Below, piece after piece: positions 1 through 8,458 of a stretch of 64,000 bases of DNA. The notes beneath the pieces are model-generated. The model was not told where the DNA came from. It was given only the letters and a program-made list of their open reading frames with translations, and made no database searches. How positions within the stretch are numbered: position 1 is the stretch's first letter; each line of letters begins with the position of its first letter. Position numbers and translations under genes: made by a program. Source of the stretch: DASTEQ01 sp040905185 (GTDB lineage: Bacteria; Chloroflexota; Limnocylindria; QHBO01); assembly GCA_040905185.1 (NCBI GenBank), contig JBBDRZ010000001.1, positions 434,001-498,000 of the forward strand, written 5' to 3'.

Positions 1-22
1 GCGCCGCGGTGGGCGGCTGGGG

Positions 23-1246
23 CTAGGCGACAACCCCCGCGGCGCGCAGCGCCGCGATCTCAACCACGCTGACGCCGATCTCACCCAGGATTTCGTCGGT
101 GTGCTCGCCCAGGCGAGGCGGTGGGCGGCGGATGGGGAGACGCCCACCGTCAACCCGGATGGGCGAGGCGGGCAGCCGTACGCCGTCCTGGGTCGTGACC
201 CAGTCCGGTTCGATCGCCAGCATGGCCGTCGCCGCCTCGCCCACACTGTGGACGGGGCTGCCCGGGACGTCGGCCGCGATCATGGCCGCGACCAGGTCGT
301 CGCGCCGCCACTCCGCGATGCGCGGCGCCAGCACGGCCAGAACATCATCTCGCCGCGGAATGCGGTCCGGGTTGGTGGCCCATTCGGGCCGGACCTCCAC
401 CCCCAGCAGCGTACAAAACCGGGCGAACTGGCCGTCGTTTCCGACCGCCACCACCAGGTGCCCGTCGCGGGCCGCAAAGACCTGATACGGGACGATGTCG
501 GGGTGTCCAGTCCCCCACCGGCGTGGCTCCACGCCGGTGGACAGGTAGTACCCGAGCACGTTGGACAGCCCCGCCACTGCGGCCTCCACCAGACTGACCG
601 ATGCCTGCGGCGCGGGCGCCTGGCGCCCGCCCGGGCCGCCCGCCCCGCGTTCCCGAGCCGCGAGTCCGGCGAGGGCCGCCACGGCCGCCTCCAGGCCAGC
701 GAGCAGGTCCAGGAGGCCGACGCCGATCTTGATCGGCCCGCCCTCCGGGTCGCCCGTCACCGCCATCTGGCCGCTCCAGGCCTGGGCCACCAGGTCGTAG
801 GCCGGTCGCTCGGCGAGGGCACCGCTCCCCGGGAAGCCCCCGACGGTGGAGACCACCAGCCGGGGGTGGCGTGCCCGCAACCGCTCGGGCTCCAGGCCAA
901 GCTTGGCCGCCACCGAGGGCAGGTAGTTGTGCATGAGCAGGTCGGATCGCGCGGCGAGGCGGTCGAGGATCTCGCGCCCGGCATCGGTCTTCAGGTTCAC
1001 GACGAGGCTGCGCTTGTTCCGGTTCACCGCCGCGAAATACGCGCTCCGCCCGTCCCTCGGGTCGCCCCAGAAGGGCGGACCCCAGCCGCGCGTCTCATCG
1101 CCGGACGGCGGCTCGAGCTTCCAGACGTCGGCCCCCAGGTCGGCCAGCAGCATCGTGGCGTGCGGCCCGGCAAAGACCCTCGAGCAGTCCAGGACGGTGA
1201 TGCCGTCCAGCGGCAGGGAAGGGGTCCCAGTCGACGCGTCAGCCAT
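23..1246 (-). CDS. CaiB/BaiF-type (class III) CoA-transferase
   Basis: This 407-residue protein belongs to the family III CoA-transferases, cytoplasmic enzymes that move CoA between carboxylic acids. The N-terminus has the family pattern (LDGITVLDCSRVFAGP, then LLADLGADVWKLEPPSGDETR), and a central YDLVAQAWSG segment carries the Asp that forms the covalent acyl intermediate in this family. Length is normal. I chose the ATG at 1246; an in-frame TTG at 1264 would add six residues and deepen the overlap with the upstream DUF1003 gene, whose stop it already overlaps by 8 bases, so the two are probably co-transcribed. The acyl substrate cannot be read from the sequence. Confidence 0.9.
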   Translation of the reverse strand: MADASTGTPSLPLDGITVLDCSRVFAGPHATMLLADLGADVWKLEPPSGDETRGWGPPFWGDPRDGRSAYFAAVNRNKRSLVVNLKTDAGREILDRLAARSDLLMHNYLPSVAAKLGLEPERLRARHPRLVVSTVGGFPGSGALAERPAYDLVAQAWSGQMAVTGDPEGGPIKIGVGLLDLLAGLEAAVAALAGLAARERGAGGPGGRQAPAPQASVSLVEAAVAGLSNVLGYYLSTGVEPRRWGTGHPDIVPYQVFAARDGHLVVAVGNDGQFARFCTLLGVEVRPEWATNPDRIPRRDDVLAVLAPRIAEWRRDDLVAAMIAADVPGSPVHSVGEAATAMLAIEPDWVTTQDGVRLPASPIRVDGGRLPIRRPPPRLGEHTDEILGEIGVSVVEIAALRAAGVVA

Positions 1247-1703
1247 GTGCCGGCAGACGCTCAAGGATCCTTGCCTCGAGCTCCAGGATCAGGTGTTCCA
1301 GGCCTTCGATCCGCTTGAGGATCTCGGTATTCCCGCTGAGCAGCTCTTCGTTCTGCTTCTCGGCGACATCGGTCTCCTCCGCGGCATGTTCGAGGGTCAG
1401 GCGGTCACGAGCCGCCTGGCGGTTCCCGGCCAGGAGGATTAGGGGGGCCGCGTACGCCGCCTGGGTCGAGAAGGCGAGGTTGAGGAGGATGAAGGGGTAT
1501 GGATCGAAGTTGAAGACCAGGTAGACGTTTCCGGCCACCCAGATGGCCACGATCACGGTCTGAAGGACGATGAAGCGCCAGCTGCCGATGAATGTCGTGG
1601 CGCGGTCGGCGATCCTCGCGCTCCGCGGGGCATCGTCGAGGTGGGCGATGTTCACCGGATGGCGGTGGACATTCCGACGGGCGGCGGGAATCGCAAGGCA
1701 CAT
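1239..1703 (-). CDS. DUF1003 family membrane protein
   Basis: A 154-residue DUF1003 protein. Two adjacent hydrophobic segments (about residues 45-85, with a conserved FDPYPFILLNLAFSTQAA stretch) are followed by a charged, coiled-coil-like C-terminus rich in Glu and Leu (residues 100-150). The family is widespread in bacteria and has no established function; some members are annotated as cyclic-nucleotide-associated membrane proteins without proof. The ATG at 1703 follows a TGAGG sequence. It precedes and overlaps the CoA-transferase gene, which looks like transcriptional coupling rather than a functional link. Confidence 0.85.
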   Translation of the reverse strand: MCLAIPAARRNVHRHPVNIAHLDDAPRSARIADRATTFIGSWRFIVLQTVIVAIWVAGNVYLVFNFDPYPFILLNLAFSTQAAYAAPLILLAGNRQAARDRLTLEHAAEETDVAEKQNEELLSGNTEILKRIEGLEHLILELEARILERLPAHG

Positions 1704-1749
1704 GGTGCAAACCTCAGCTGCGGCGTTCAGCCCAAGGCTAGCGTTCCGG

Positions 1750-4071
1750 TCAGGCCGAGGCGCTCTCCCCCGACGATGCCGCCGACACCGGAGCCGGTGC
1801 CTCGTACAGACCCAGCTTGGCCACCGCCCGCTGGACCGGCGCCGGTGCCCACCAGTTCAGGCGACCCATGACCCGCATGAAGGCGGGCACCAGCAGGCCA
1901 CGCACGATGGTGGCATCGATGAGCACCGCCAGCGCCTGCGCGAAGCCGATCGCCTTCAGGAACAGCACGTCTGACAGGGCGAAGGTCGCGAACACGACGA
2001 CCATGATCAGCGCCGCCCCGGTGATGATCCCGCCCGTGATCCCGATCCCCTCGGCCACGGACTGGGTGTTGTTGCGGGTCGCCACCCATCGCTCGCGGAT
2101 CCGCGACAGGAGCAGCACTTCGTAGTCCATCGACAGCCCGAACAGGATCGCGAACATGAGGATCGGGAGCCACGCCCCCAGCGAACCGGTGGCCTCGAAG
2201 CCGAGCAGGTCCTGGAGGTTGCCGTCCTGGAAGACCCACACCAGGGCGCCGAAGCTGGCGCTGATCGAGATCAGGCTCATCAGGACCGCCTTGACCGGCA
2301 GAAAGACCGATCCGAAGGTCAGGAACAGGACCACCATCGTGATGGCGATGACGATGGCCACCGCCACCGGGACGCTGGCGCGGAAGCTGTCCATGAAGTC
2401 CGCCGAGCGGGCGGCCAGACCGGCCACCCCGACCGTCGAGCCCGGCGGGTCCGGCACGTCGCGCACGTCCGCCACCAGGCCGCGGCCGGCCTCCGTGTCG
2501 GGTAACAGGGTCGAGAACACGGTGACCTTGGCCGTGTCGCCGGCGACCGACTGCGCCACCCAGTCCCCCAAACCCGCCGGCCATGCCTCGCGAGGCGCCG
2601 ACAGGAGGGCGAGGTACTGGTCGGCGGGAGTGCCTGGCGGCGGGTCCAGGACGCTCTCGATGCCCTGAATGTCGGGCAGCGCGGCAACTTCGTCGACGTA
2701 GGCCTCCAGATCGGCCAGTCGCTCGGGTGTCAGCCCGCCATCGGTCAGGTCGGCGGCGGCGGCGTATGTGACCGCAGCCAGCATGGGGTCCGCGTCACCA
2801 CCCGGGAACTCGTCGCGGAGGATGATGAAGCCCTGCTTGGCCGGGGTGTCGGGCAGATCCTCCAGGTTGCCGCCGGTGGACAGCTGGATGTGCAGGAACG
2901 GGATGCCGGCCACCAGGAGCAGGACCAGGATGGGCGCGCCGATCAAGACCGGCCGGCGCATGACCCGCCCGGCGACCCGGGACCAGAACCCGTGCCCGCG
3001 GCGCCGCTCCGCTTCCACCGGGTCGACCTCCACGAACCGGAGGAACGCCGGAACCGGGATCCGCAGCCGGTTCACGCGGTGACCCAGCATGCCGAGCAGG
3101 GCGGGCAGCACGGTCATGGCGTACACCAGGGTGGCCACCACCACGACGACCCCGCCGATGCCCATCGAGCGCAGCGCCGCGGCCTCGAACACGGTCAGCG
3201 CGCCCAGGCCGATGGCCACCGCGATCCCCGACACCGCCACGGCCTTGCCGACGGTCGCCATGGTGCGCTCGAGGGCGTCGGCGACCGGGTGATGCAGCAG
3301 CTCCTCGCGGAAGCGGCTGACCAGGAACAGCGAGTAGTCGATGGCCAGCGCCAGGCCGATCATGGTCGCCAGGTTGGTGACGAAGATCGACATGTCGTAC
3401 GACGCGGCCAGCAACCCGATGACCGCGAAGGTTGTAATCAGCGACAGGCCCGCGATCAGCAACGGGAGACCGGCACCCACCAGCGTGCCGAAGACGACCA
3501 GCAGGATGATGCCGGCGATGGGCACGCTGATGATCTCCGCCTGCTGGAGATCCTCCTCGATGACCCCGTTGAACTCGTCGTACACGACTGGCACGCCCGT
3601 GATCCAGGTCTCGACGCCCGGCGGTCGCTCCACCAGCTCCACCAGGCGGCGAGCGTCCCCTACCGCCTCCTCGTCGGGCGAGCTCAGCCGGACCAGGGCG
3701 AACGTGGCGCCGCCATCGGTCGAGAGGAGCCGTGGATCCCCGTTGTCGGCGTAGGTGATGATCTCGTGGACCACCGGATCGTCGGCCAGTGGGGCGACCG
3801 CGTCCGCGACCACCCCTTGGAACTCGGGCGACGCGGCATCCCCCGCCGGATCGCGCAGGATGACGAAGATGGCGGTCGCCTGCTCCCCGAACCGGTCCGC
3901 CAGGAGCTCCTCGGTGGTCCGCGATTCGGAACCCGCGATCTGCCAGCCACCCTGCGACAGCTCGCCGCCCGCCTGGTTGGACCAGACCGTAAGACCGATG
4001 ACCAGGGCCAGGCCCACGGGTGGGATCCAGCGCCGGAATCGGTACGAGAACCTGCCCAGGCCCGCGAACAC
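1750..4071 (-). CDS. MMPL/RND-family transporter
   Basis: A large (773 residue) MMPL-type RND permease, likely exporting a lipid or hydrophobic compound across the cytoplasmic membrane. The layout is the family's: one TM, a large extracytoplasmic domain, five TMs, then the same pattern repeated. The proton-relay Asp-Tyr pairs are visible in both halves (GLALAIDYSLFLVSRF and FGLSMDYEVLLLSRIR). The open frame reaches an ATG at 4125, but that leaves only 18 bases to the divergent MFS gene. A TAGAGT hexamer at 4079-4084 ends 7 bases before the GTG at 4071, so I prefer 4071 as a leaderless start (MFAGLGRFSYRFRR). No lipid-synthesis partner is adjacent, so the cargo is unknown. Confidence 0.88.
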   Translation of the reverse strand: MFAGLGRFSYRFRRWIPPVGLALVIGLTVWSNQAGGELSQGGWQIAGSESRTTEELLADRFGEQATAIFVILRDPAGDAASPEFQGVVADAVAPLADDPVVHEIITYADNGDPRLLSTDGGATFALVRLSSPDEEAVGDARRLVELVERPPGVETWITGVPVVYDEFNGVIEEDLQQAEIISVPIAGIILLVVFGTLVGAGLPLLIAGLSLITTFAVIGLLAASYDMSIFVTNLATMIGLALAIDYSLFLVSRFREELLHHPVADALERTMATVGKAVAVSGIAVAIGLGALTVFEAAALRSMGIGGVVVVVATLVYAMTVLPALLGMLGHRVNRLRIPVPAFLRFVEVDPVEAERRRGHGFWSRVAGRVMRRPVLIGAPILVLLLVAGIPFLHIQLSTGGNLEDLPDTPAKQGFIILRDEFPGGDADPMLAAVTYAAAADLTDGGLTPERLADLEAYVDEVAALPDIQGIESVLDPPPGTPADQYLALLSAPREAWPAGLGDWVAQSVAGDTAKVTVFSTLLPDTEAGRGLVADVRDVPDPPGSTVGVAGLAARSADFMDSFRASVPVAVAIVIAITMVVLFLTFGSVFLPVKAVLMSLISISASFGALVWVFQDGNLQDLLGFEATGSLGAWLPILMFAILFGLSMDYEVLLLSRIRERWVATRNNTQSVAEGIGITGGIITGAALIMVVVFATFALSDVLFLKAIGFAQALAVLIDATIVRGLLVPAFMRVMGRLNWWAPAPVQRAVAKLGLYEAPAPVSAASSGESASA

Positions 4072-4078
4072 GGGGCGC

Positions 4079-4084
4079 ACTCTA
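4079..4084 (-). promoter_or_regulatory. -10 hexamer TAGAGT of the MMPL gene
   Basis: TAGAGT on the minus strand ends 7 bases before the GTG at 4071. It has the same geometry as the other TANNNT boxes in this window, so transcription would begin at or next to the start codon. No clear -35 is seen. Confidence 0.4.
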
Positions 4085-4108
4085 GCCGACCCGACCGATT
4101 GGGGCAGA

Positions 4109-4114
4109 TATGAT
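4109..4114 (+). promoter_or_regulatory. -10 hexamer TATGAT upstream of the MFS gene
   Basis: TATGAT, one base from TATAAT, lies inside an inverted repeat (GGGGC at 4101-4105 and GCCCC at 4117-4121) in the short divergent region. It ends 9 bases before an ATG at 4124 that opens a seven-codon frame ending in TGA at 4147; that TGA overlaps the GTG start of the MFS gene. A leaderless mini-frame coupled to the MFS gene is possible. Confidence 0.4.
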
Positions 4115-4143
4115 CGGCCCCGCATGAGTCATCGGTCCGCGAT

Positions 4144-5469
4144 GTGACGGTCCTGGCGCCGGCCAGATGGTCGCGGAGCCTCGGCGGACTGACTCGCTCC
4201 GGCAGCTCGGTCGAGGGCCTGTCGTGGGCCCTGTACGACTTCGCGAACACGATCTACTCGTTCGCCATCGTCAGCTTTGCCATGGGCCCGTGGACGGTGC
4301 GGGCCCTCGGCGAGGCCAACGGAACGCTGGCCTTCACCGTGGCCGGCAGCCTGTCGGTGCTGCTGAACGCCCTCGTCTCGCCTGCCCTGGGAGCGGTGAG
4401 CGATCGAACCGGCGGGCGGAAGCGGTACCTGTTCGTGTTCACGGTCCTGTGCGTGGTGCCGACCGCGGTCATCGGCCTGGTCGACATCTGGCTCGGTCTG
4501 CTGGCGTTTGCGATCGCGAACTTCGCGTTCCAGGCCGCCCTCATCTACTACGACGCCATCCTCCCCGACGTGGCACGCCCGGAGAAGCGGGGGCGGCTGT
4601 CGGGGATCGGGGTCGGGCTCGGCTACGTGGGGACCATCGTGTCGGGCCTGCTGCTGCGCTTCACGACCGACGACGCCGGCCTGACCACCGCGGCCAGCTT
4701 CATGCTCGTCGCCTCGCTGTTCGCGGTGTTCGCCATTCCGCTGTTCCTCGTCGTCCGCGAGCGCCCACGGACCGGTGCGCCGTTCCGAGTGGCCGATGCG
4801 GTCGGCTCATGGCGGCAGCTGGGCGTCACGTGGCAGCACGCCGGGGAGCGCCTCGGGCTGCGCCGCTTCATCGTGGGCCGCTTCTTCTACTCCGACGGGG
4901 TGAACACGGCCATCGCGGTCATGAGCCTGTTCGCGATCAACGCCGTCGGGTTCACCGAAAGCGAGGCCTTGTACGTGCTGATTGGCCTGACCGTGGTCGC
5001 GGTGCTGGCCTCGTTTGGGTGGGGCTACCTCGCCGATCGCTGGGGCCCCAAGCGCACCCTGCTGACCGTGCTCGCCTCGTGGGTCCTCGGACTGCTGATC
5101 ATCGGTCTGTTCCCGAACAAGCTCATGTTCCTGCCGGCGGGGGCGATCCTGGGTTCCGGCCTGGGCGGCACGGCCGTCACCGACCGCCTCCTTCTGCTGC
5201 GCCTCACGGCGCCGGCGCGGGTGGGTGAGATGTTCGGGCTGTTCGGGCTGGCCGGGAAGTTCAGCGCGGTGATCGGCCCCATCGCCTTCGGCGCGATCGT
5301 GTTCGTCCTGCTCGAACCGGTGGGCAAGGCCGCGTACCAGATCGCCATCCTGTCGCTCCTGATCCTGATGGTGATCGGGTATTGGATCGTGCGGGGCGTC
5401 CCGGAGCCCCCGGCAGCGGCGGCCGAGGAGGCCGAAGCCGTCCTGGCGGGCGCATCCGGGTCGACATGA
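4144..5469 (+). CDS. UMF1/Atg22-like MFS transporter
   Basis: A 441-residue, roughly 12-TM permease of the major facilitator superfamily. The N-terminal WALYDFANTIYSFAIV motif and the DRTGGRKRYLF loop between TM2 and TM3 are typical of the UMF1 family (relatives of vacuolar Atg22 effluxers). The translocated substrate is unknown; amino acids are exported by the yeast relatives. The start is GTG, overlapping the stop of a seven-codon upstream frame. Its own stop overlaps the ATG of the glycerophosphodiesterase gene (ATGA), so the two form an operon. Confidence 0.88.
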   Translation: MTVLAPARWSRSLGGLTRSGSSVEGLSWALYDFANTIYSFAIVSFAMGPWTVRALGEANGTLAFTVAGSLSVLLNALVSPALGAVSDRTGGRKRYLFVFTVLCVVPTAVIGLVDIWLGLLAFAIANFAFQAALIYYDAILPDVARPEKRGRLSGIGVGLGYVGTIVSGLLLRFTTDDAGLTTAASFMLVASLFAVFAIPLFLVVRERPRTGAPFRVADAVGSWRQLGVTWQHAGERLGLRRFIVGRFFYSDGVNTAIAVMSLFAINAVGFTESEALYVLIGLTVVAVLASFGWGYLADRWGPKRTLLTVLASWVLGLLIIGLFPNKLMFLPAGAILGSGLGGTAVTDRLLLLRLTAPARVGEMFGLFGLAGKFSAVIGPIAFGAIVFVLLEPVGKAAYQIAILSLLILMVIGYWIVRGVPEPPAAAAEEAEAVLAGASGST

Positions 5470-6221
5470 CCCTGGTGGTGGCTCACCGGGGCGCCTCGGC
5501 GCGCGCCCCGGAGAACACGCTGGAGGCCTTCCGGCTGGGCGTGGAAGCGGGGGCCGACGCCATCGAGCTGGACATCCACGTGTCCGCCGATGGCCACCTG
5601 GCGGTCATCCACGATCCGACCCTGGATCGGACCACCGACCGCACGACGACCGTAGCCGATGCGCCGATGGCGGAGATTCAGGCCGCCGACGCCGGATGGG
5701 CATTCCCGGGCCCGAATGGCGACTATCCGTACCGGGGTCGGGGGTTGACCGTGCCCACCTTGCCGGAGGTCGTGGACTGGCTGCCGGCCGGCATCGGGCT
5801 GGCGGTCGAGATCAAGGCTCCAGAGGCGGCCGATGGCGTGGTGGCGGCGCTGGCCGGATCGGGGGTCCGAACCGCGGGCCTGGTCACCGTGATGAGCTTC
5901 CAGGAAGCCGCCATTCAGCGCGTTCGGGAACTTGCACTGGACCTGCCGACCGGGCTGTTGCTCGTCCCGGGGGATATCTTCGAGCGCGGGCTGACATGGG
6001 CCGTCCAGCATGGGCACGCCGCGGTCCTGCCCTTTGAGGTCGATCTCGGCTACGACCCGGCACCCAACATCCAGCTGGCCACCGCGTACGGGTGCCGCGT
6101 CGGCTGCTACGTGGTCAACGAGCCCGAGCGGATGCAGCAACTGGCCGCCGCCGGCGCGTGGGGGTTCGTCACCGACGTCCCCGAGCTGGCGAGGGCCGCG
6201 CTCGGCCCCCGCCCGGAGTAG
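5466..6221 (+). CDS. glycerophosphodiester phosphodiesterase
   Basis: A 251-residue GDPD-family phosphodiesterase hydrolysing glycerophosphodiesters to glycerol 3-phosphate and an alcohol. The catalytic signature is intact: VAHRGASARAPENTLEAF at the N-terminus (His and the RGA-PENT loop), then ELDIHVSADGHLAVIHD with the Glu-x-Asp metal ligands and second His. The barrel closes with VNEPERMQQLAAAGAWGFVTD. No signal peptide is present, so it acts in the cytoplasm. ATG at 5466 overlaps the MFS stop by four bases; the upstream extension of the open frame lies inside the MFS gene and was discarded. Co-transcription hints that the MFS permease may handle a lipid breakdown product, which is inference. 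Confidence 0.93.
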   Translation: MTLVVAHRGASARAPENTLEAFRLGVEAGADAIELDIHVSADGHLAVIHDPTLDRTTDRTTTVADAPMAEIQAADAGWAFPGPNGDYPYRGRGLTVPTLPEVVDWLPAGIGLAVEIKAPEAADGVVAALAGSGVRTAGLVTVMSFQEAAIQRVRELALDLPTGLLLVPGDIFERGLTWAVQHGHAAVLPFEVDLGYDPAPNIQLATAYGCRVGCYVVNEPERMQQLAAAGAWGFVTDVPELARAALGPRPE

Positions 6222-6231
6222 GACGGCTGGC

Positions 6232-6633
6232 CTAGCCGGCGGCGGCGGCCGTCAGCTCGCCGAGGGCAGCCCTGGCTGCGCCCGCATTGTCGACGCCGAA
6301 CAGGACGCCCACCTTGCCGCCCTCCATCCCCACCGGGATGAGCGCCTCGATGTTGACGCCCGCCGACGCGAGGCGTCGTGCCGCGTCGGCGAGGGTGCCG
6401 GGCCGGTCTTCGAGCCAGGCAACAATGGCCTCGACCTCGCGGGACTTCACACCCTTGCCCTGGAGCGCGGCTCGGGTGGAGTCGTCGTCGTTGGTCTGGA
6501 GGGCGATCGAGCCGCCCTCGCCCCAGGCGGCGCCGCCGCCGGTGATGACGTTCACTCCCCGCTCGGCGATGGCTTCGAGGGCATCGGCCAGGGTTCCGGG
6601 CCGGTTTTCGGCACTGATGATGAACAGGTGCAT
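6232..6633 (-). CDS. tandem ACT-domain protein
   Basis: A 133-residue protein made of two ACT domains back to back (about residues 1-65 and 66-133). Each has the ENRPGTLADALEAIAERGVN-like or EDRPGTLADAARRLASAGVN pattern typical of amino-acid-binding ACT modules. Such stand-alone proteins are regulatory or ligand sensors; the ligand is not known here. Start ATG at 6633 is preceded by GAGGAGGAG at good spacing; the frame extends to 6702 without other support. Convergent with the glycerophosphodiesterase gene (10-base gap). Confidence 0.85.
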   Translation of the reverse strand: MHLFIISAENRPGTLADALEAIAERGVNVITGGGAAWGEGGSIALQTNDDDSTRAALQGKGVKSREVEAIVAWLEDRPGTLADAARRLASAGVNIEALIPVGMEGGKVGVLFGVDNAGAARAALGELTAAAAG

Positions 6634-6723
6634 GGTGCTGACTCCTCCTCGTGACGCGCGGCTGCGCGTTCCTGGGACGAGCCTACACCCGGCGCGCGCC
6701 ACCGTCGATCATGGGAGCCACAT

Positions 6724-7530
6724 ATGACCGTTGAGAGCCACCAACCCCGGTTGGCGTTCGGGTTGACCGCGGGGCGGCGGGCCTGGCTTGGCGAGCTGGC
6801 CGCCGCGATCGAGGCGCTCGGGTATGACGAGCTGTGGAGCAACGACGTGCCCCGGGCATCGGGTCTCGACACCCTGGCCGTGGTGGGGGGCGCCACTCGC
6901 CGGCTGCAGTTGGCGGTGGGGGTGATCGCGCTCAGCGGGCGGTCGCCGGCCCAGGTCGGGGTGGAGGTCCGGGCCCTGGCCCTGCCGGCCGAGCGGCTGA
7001 CGGTCGGTGTGGGGAGCGGTTCGGGGCGCTCCCTGAGAGCGATGCGTGCCGGGATAGCGGAGTTGCGCGGCCTCCTCCCCGACCATGCCATCGGTCTGGC
7101 GGCGGTGGGACCCCGGATGGCAGAGCTGGGCGGAGGCGTGGCGGACGTGGTGCTCCTCAACTGGGCCGGTCCGCGCCTGGCGTCGGAACGCCGGCGCGTG
7201 GTGGAGGCGGGGGCGGCGGCCGCTGGTCGCGCGATGCCCCGGATCGCGGCGTATGTCCGGGTGGCTGTCGGGCGTGGCGCCGACGAGCGGTTGGCGAGCG
7301 AGCAGGCGCGGTACGTCGGGTACGGCGGCTCGTATCGCCGGGTGATTGATGCCCAGGTCGCGTCCGGCGAATCGGTGATCGGGATCGCGGCCGAGGAGCC
7401 GGGAGGGGTGGCGCCGGCCCTGGCCGGCTATCGGTCCGCGCTGGACACAGTCGTGATCCGCGGGCTGCCGGCGGAGGACACGCTGGAAGCGTGGTTGGAC
7501 GTCGCGCGGGCCGCTACTCTCCGCCCATGA
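6724..7530 (+). CDS. luciferase-like (LLM class) oxidoreductase
   Basis: A 268-residue member of the bacterial luciferase-like flavin/F420 oxidoreductase superfamily. It shows the TIM-barrel pattern GYDELWSNDVPRASGLDTLA, then RLQLAVGVIALSGRSP and RLTVGVGSG, but is shorter than usual (300-350 residues) and lacks the ordinary N-terminal strand elaborations. Whether it uses FMN or F420 cannot be decided. ATG at 6724 follows a GGGAG sequence. The gene overlaps the next one by four bases (ATGA). Confidence 0.8.
   Translation: MTVESHQPRLAFGLTAGRRAWLGELAAAIEALGYDELWSNDVPRASGLDTLAVVGGATRRLQLAVGVIALSGRSPAQVGVEVRALALPAERLTVGVGSGSGRSLRAMRAGIAELRGLLPDHAIGLAAVGPRMAELGGGVADVVLLNWAGPRLASERRRVVEAGAAAAGRAMPRIAAYVRVAVGRGADERLASEQARYVGYGGSYRRVIDAQVASGESVIGIAAEEPGGVAPALAGYRSALDTVVIRGLPAEDTLEAWLDVARAATLRP
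7515..7520 (+). promoter_or_regulatory. -10 hexamer TACTCT before the DUF1028 gene
   Basis: TACTCT, inside the last codons of the preceding gene, ends 6 bases before the ATG at 7527. Same geometry as other putative leaderless starts in the window; it could be an internal promoter. Confidence 0.3.
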
Positions 7531-8423
7531 CGTACAGCATCGTGGCCCGCGACCCGGAAACGGGACGCCTGGGAGTCGCGGTGCAGTCCCACTACCTCGG
7601 CGTTGGCCCGGTCGTGCCGTGGCTCGAGCCCGGCGTGGGGGCCCTTGCGACCCAGGCCCAGGTGGACGTCTCCTATGGGCCGATCGGCCTCGAGCTGCTG
7701 CGCAACGGGCGGAAGGCCGAGCAGGTGGTCGCGGCCCTGATCGCGAGCGACCTGACGCCCCAGATCCGGCAGGTCGGGGTCGTGGACGCAGACGGCGGAG
7801 CGGCCGCGTTCACCGGGACGGAGACCATCCCAGCCGCCGGGCACCTGGTCCGCGACGGCTTCACGGTTCAGGGCAACCTTCTCGAGCGCGACACGTGCTG
7901 GCCGGCCATGGCCACGGCCTACGAGGCCGCCCTCGGCGAGGCGCTGCCGTTCAGCGAACGGCTCATGCGCGCCCTCGAGGCAGCCGAGGGGGAAGGCGGC
8001 GACGTCCGCGGCCGGCAGAGCGCGGCGATCACGATCGTGGAATCGACCCTCCAGGCCGCTCCCTGGAAAGGACGCCTCCTCGACGCGCGAGTCGACGACC
8101 ATCCGGATCCTGTTCCCGAGCTGCGGCGCCTGGTGGGCCTGTACGAGAGCTACGCCCTGTTCGATGAGGAGGGCGACGCGGCGCGCGCCGGCCGCTCGGA
8201 AGCGGATCGCTACGCCGAGGCCCGGCGACGCACGCCGGAAGCCATGGAATTGGTCTTCTGGATGGGGATCGAGCACGCCAAGCGCGGCGAGATGGATGCC
8301 GCCCGTCGGGAGCTCCAGATCGCGTTCGCGGCCGACGCGCGCTGGCGGACCACTCTCCAGCACCTCGCGGACGCCGGCCGCGAGGGGATGACGCCCGAGC
8401 TTGCGGCCCAGCTGACCGCCTGA
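7527..8423 (+). CDS. DUF1028 family putative Ntn-hydrolase
   Basis: A 298-residue DUF1028 protein. The N-terminal MTYSIVARDPETGRLG and the AVQSHYLGVGPVVPW segment are diagnostic of this family, which has an Ntn-hydrolase-like fold; a peptidoglycan-related or amidohydrolase role has been proposed but not settled. The last ~75 residues form a helical tail that resembles a tetratricopeptide-like segment (MELVFWMGIEHAKRGEMD). Start ATG at 7527 overlaps the upstream stop by four bases; the longer open frame from 7491 is discarded. Confidence 0.85.
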   Translation: MTYSIVARDPETGRLGVAVQSHYLGVGPVVPWLEPGVGALATQAQVDVSYGPIGLELLRNGRKAEQVVAALIASDLTPQIRQVGVVDADGGAAAFTGTETIPAAGHLVRDGFTVQGNLLERDTCWPAMATAYEAALGEALPFSERLMRALEAAEGEGGDVRGRQSAAITIVESTLQAAPWKGRLLDARVDDHPDPVPELRRLVGLYESYALFDEEGDAARAGRSEADRYAEARRRTPEAMELVFWMGIEHAKRGEMDAARRELQIAFAADARWRTTLQHLADAGREGMTPELAAQLTA

Positions 8424-8440
8424 CCGCCTGACCGCCTGAC
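8413..8440. repeat. short tandem repeat, 8-base unit TGACCGCC
   Basis: Three and a half copies of TGACCGCC span the stop codon of the DUF1028 gene; the stop TGA belongs to the second copy. Copy-number change downstream of the stop would not alter the protein. Probably slippage with no function. Confidence 0.7.
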
Positions 8441-8454
8441 CCCGCGATGCGGGG
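8440..8454. terminator. GC-rich hairpin between convergent genes
   Basis: CCCCGC-GAT-GCGGGG is a perfect inverted repeat with a 3-base loop, lying between the stops of the DUF1028 gene (8423) and trxB (8459). It lacks a T-tract on either strand, so it may act as a transcript-end barrier rather than a classical intrinsic terminator. Confidence 0.45.
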
Positions 8455-8458
8455 ACCG

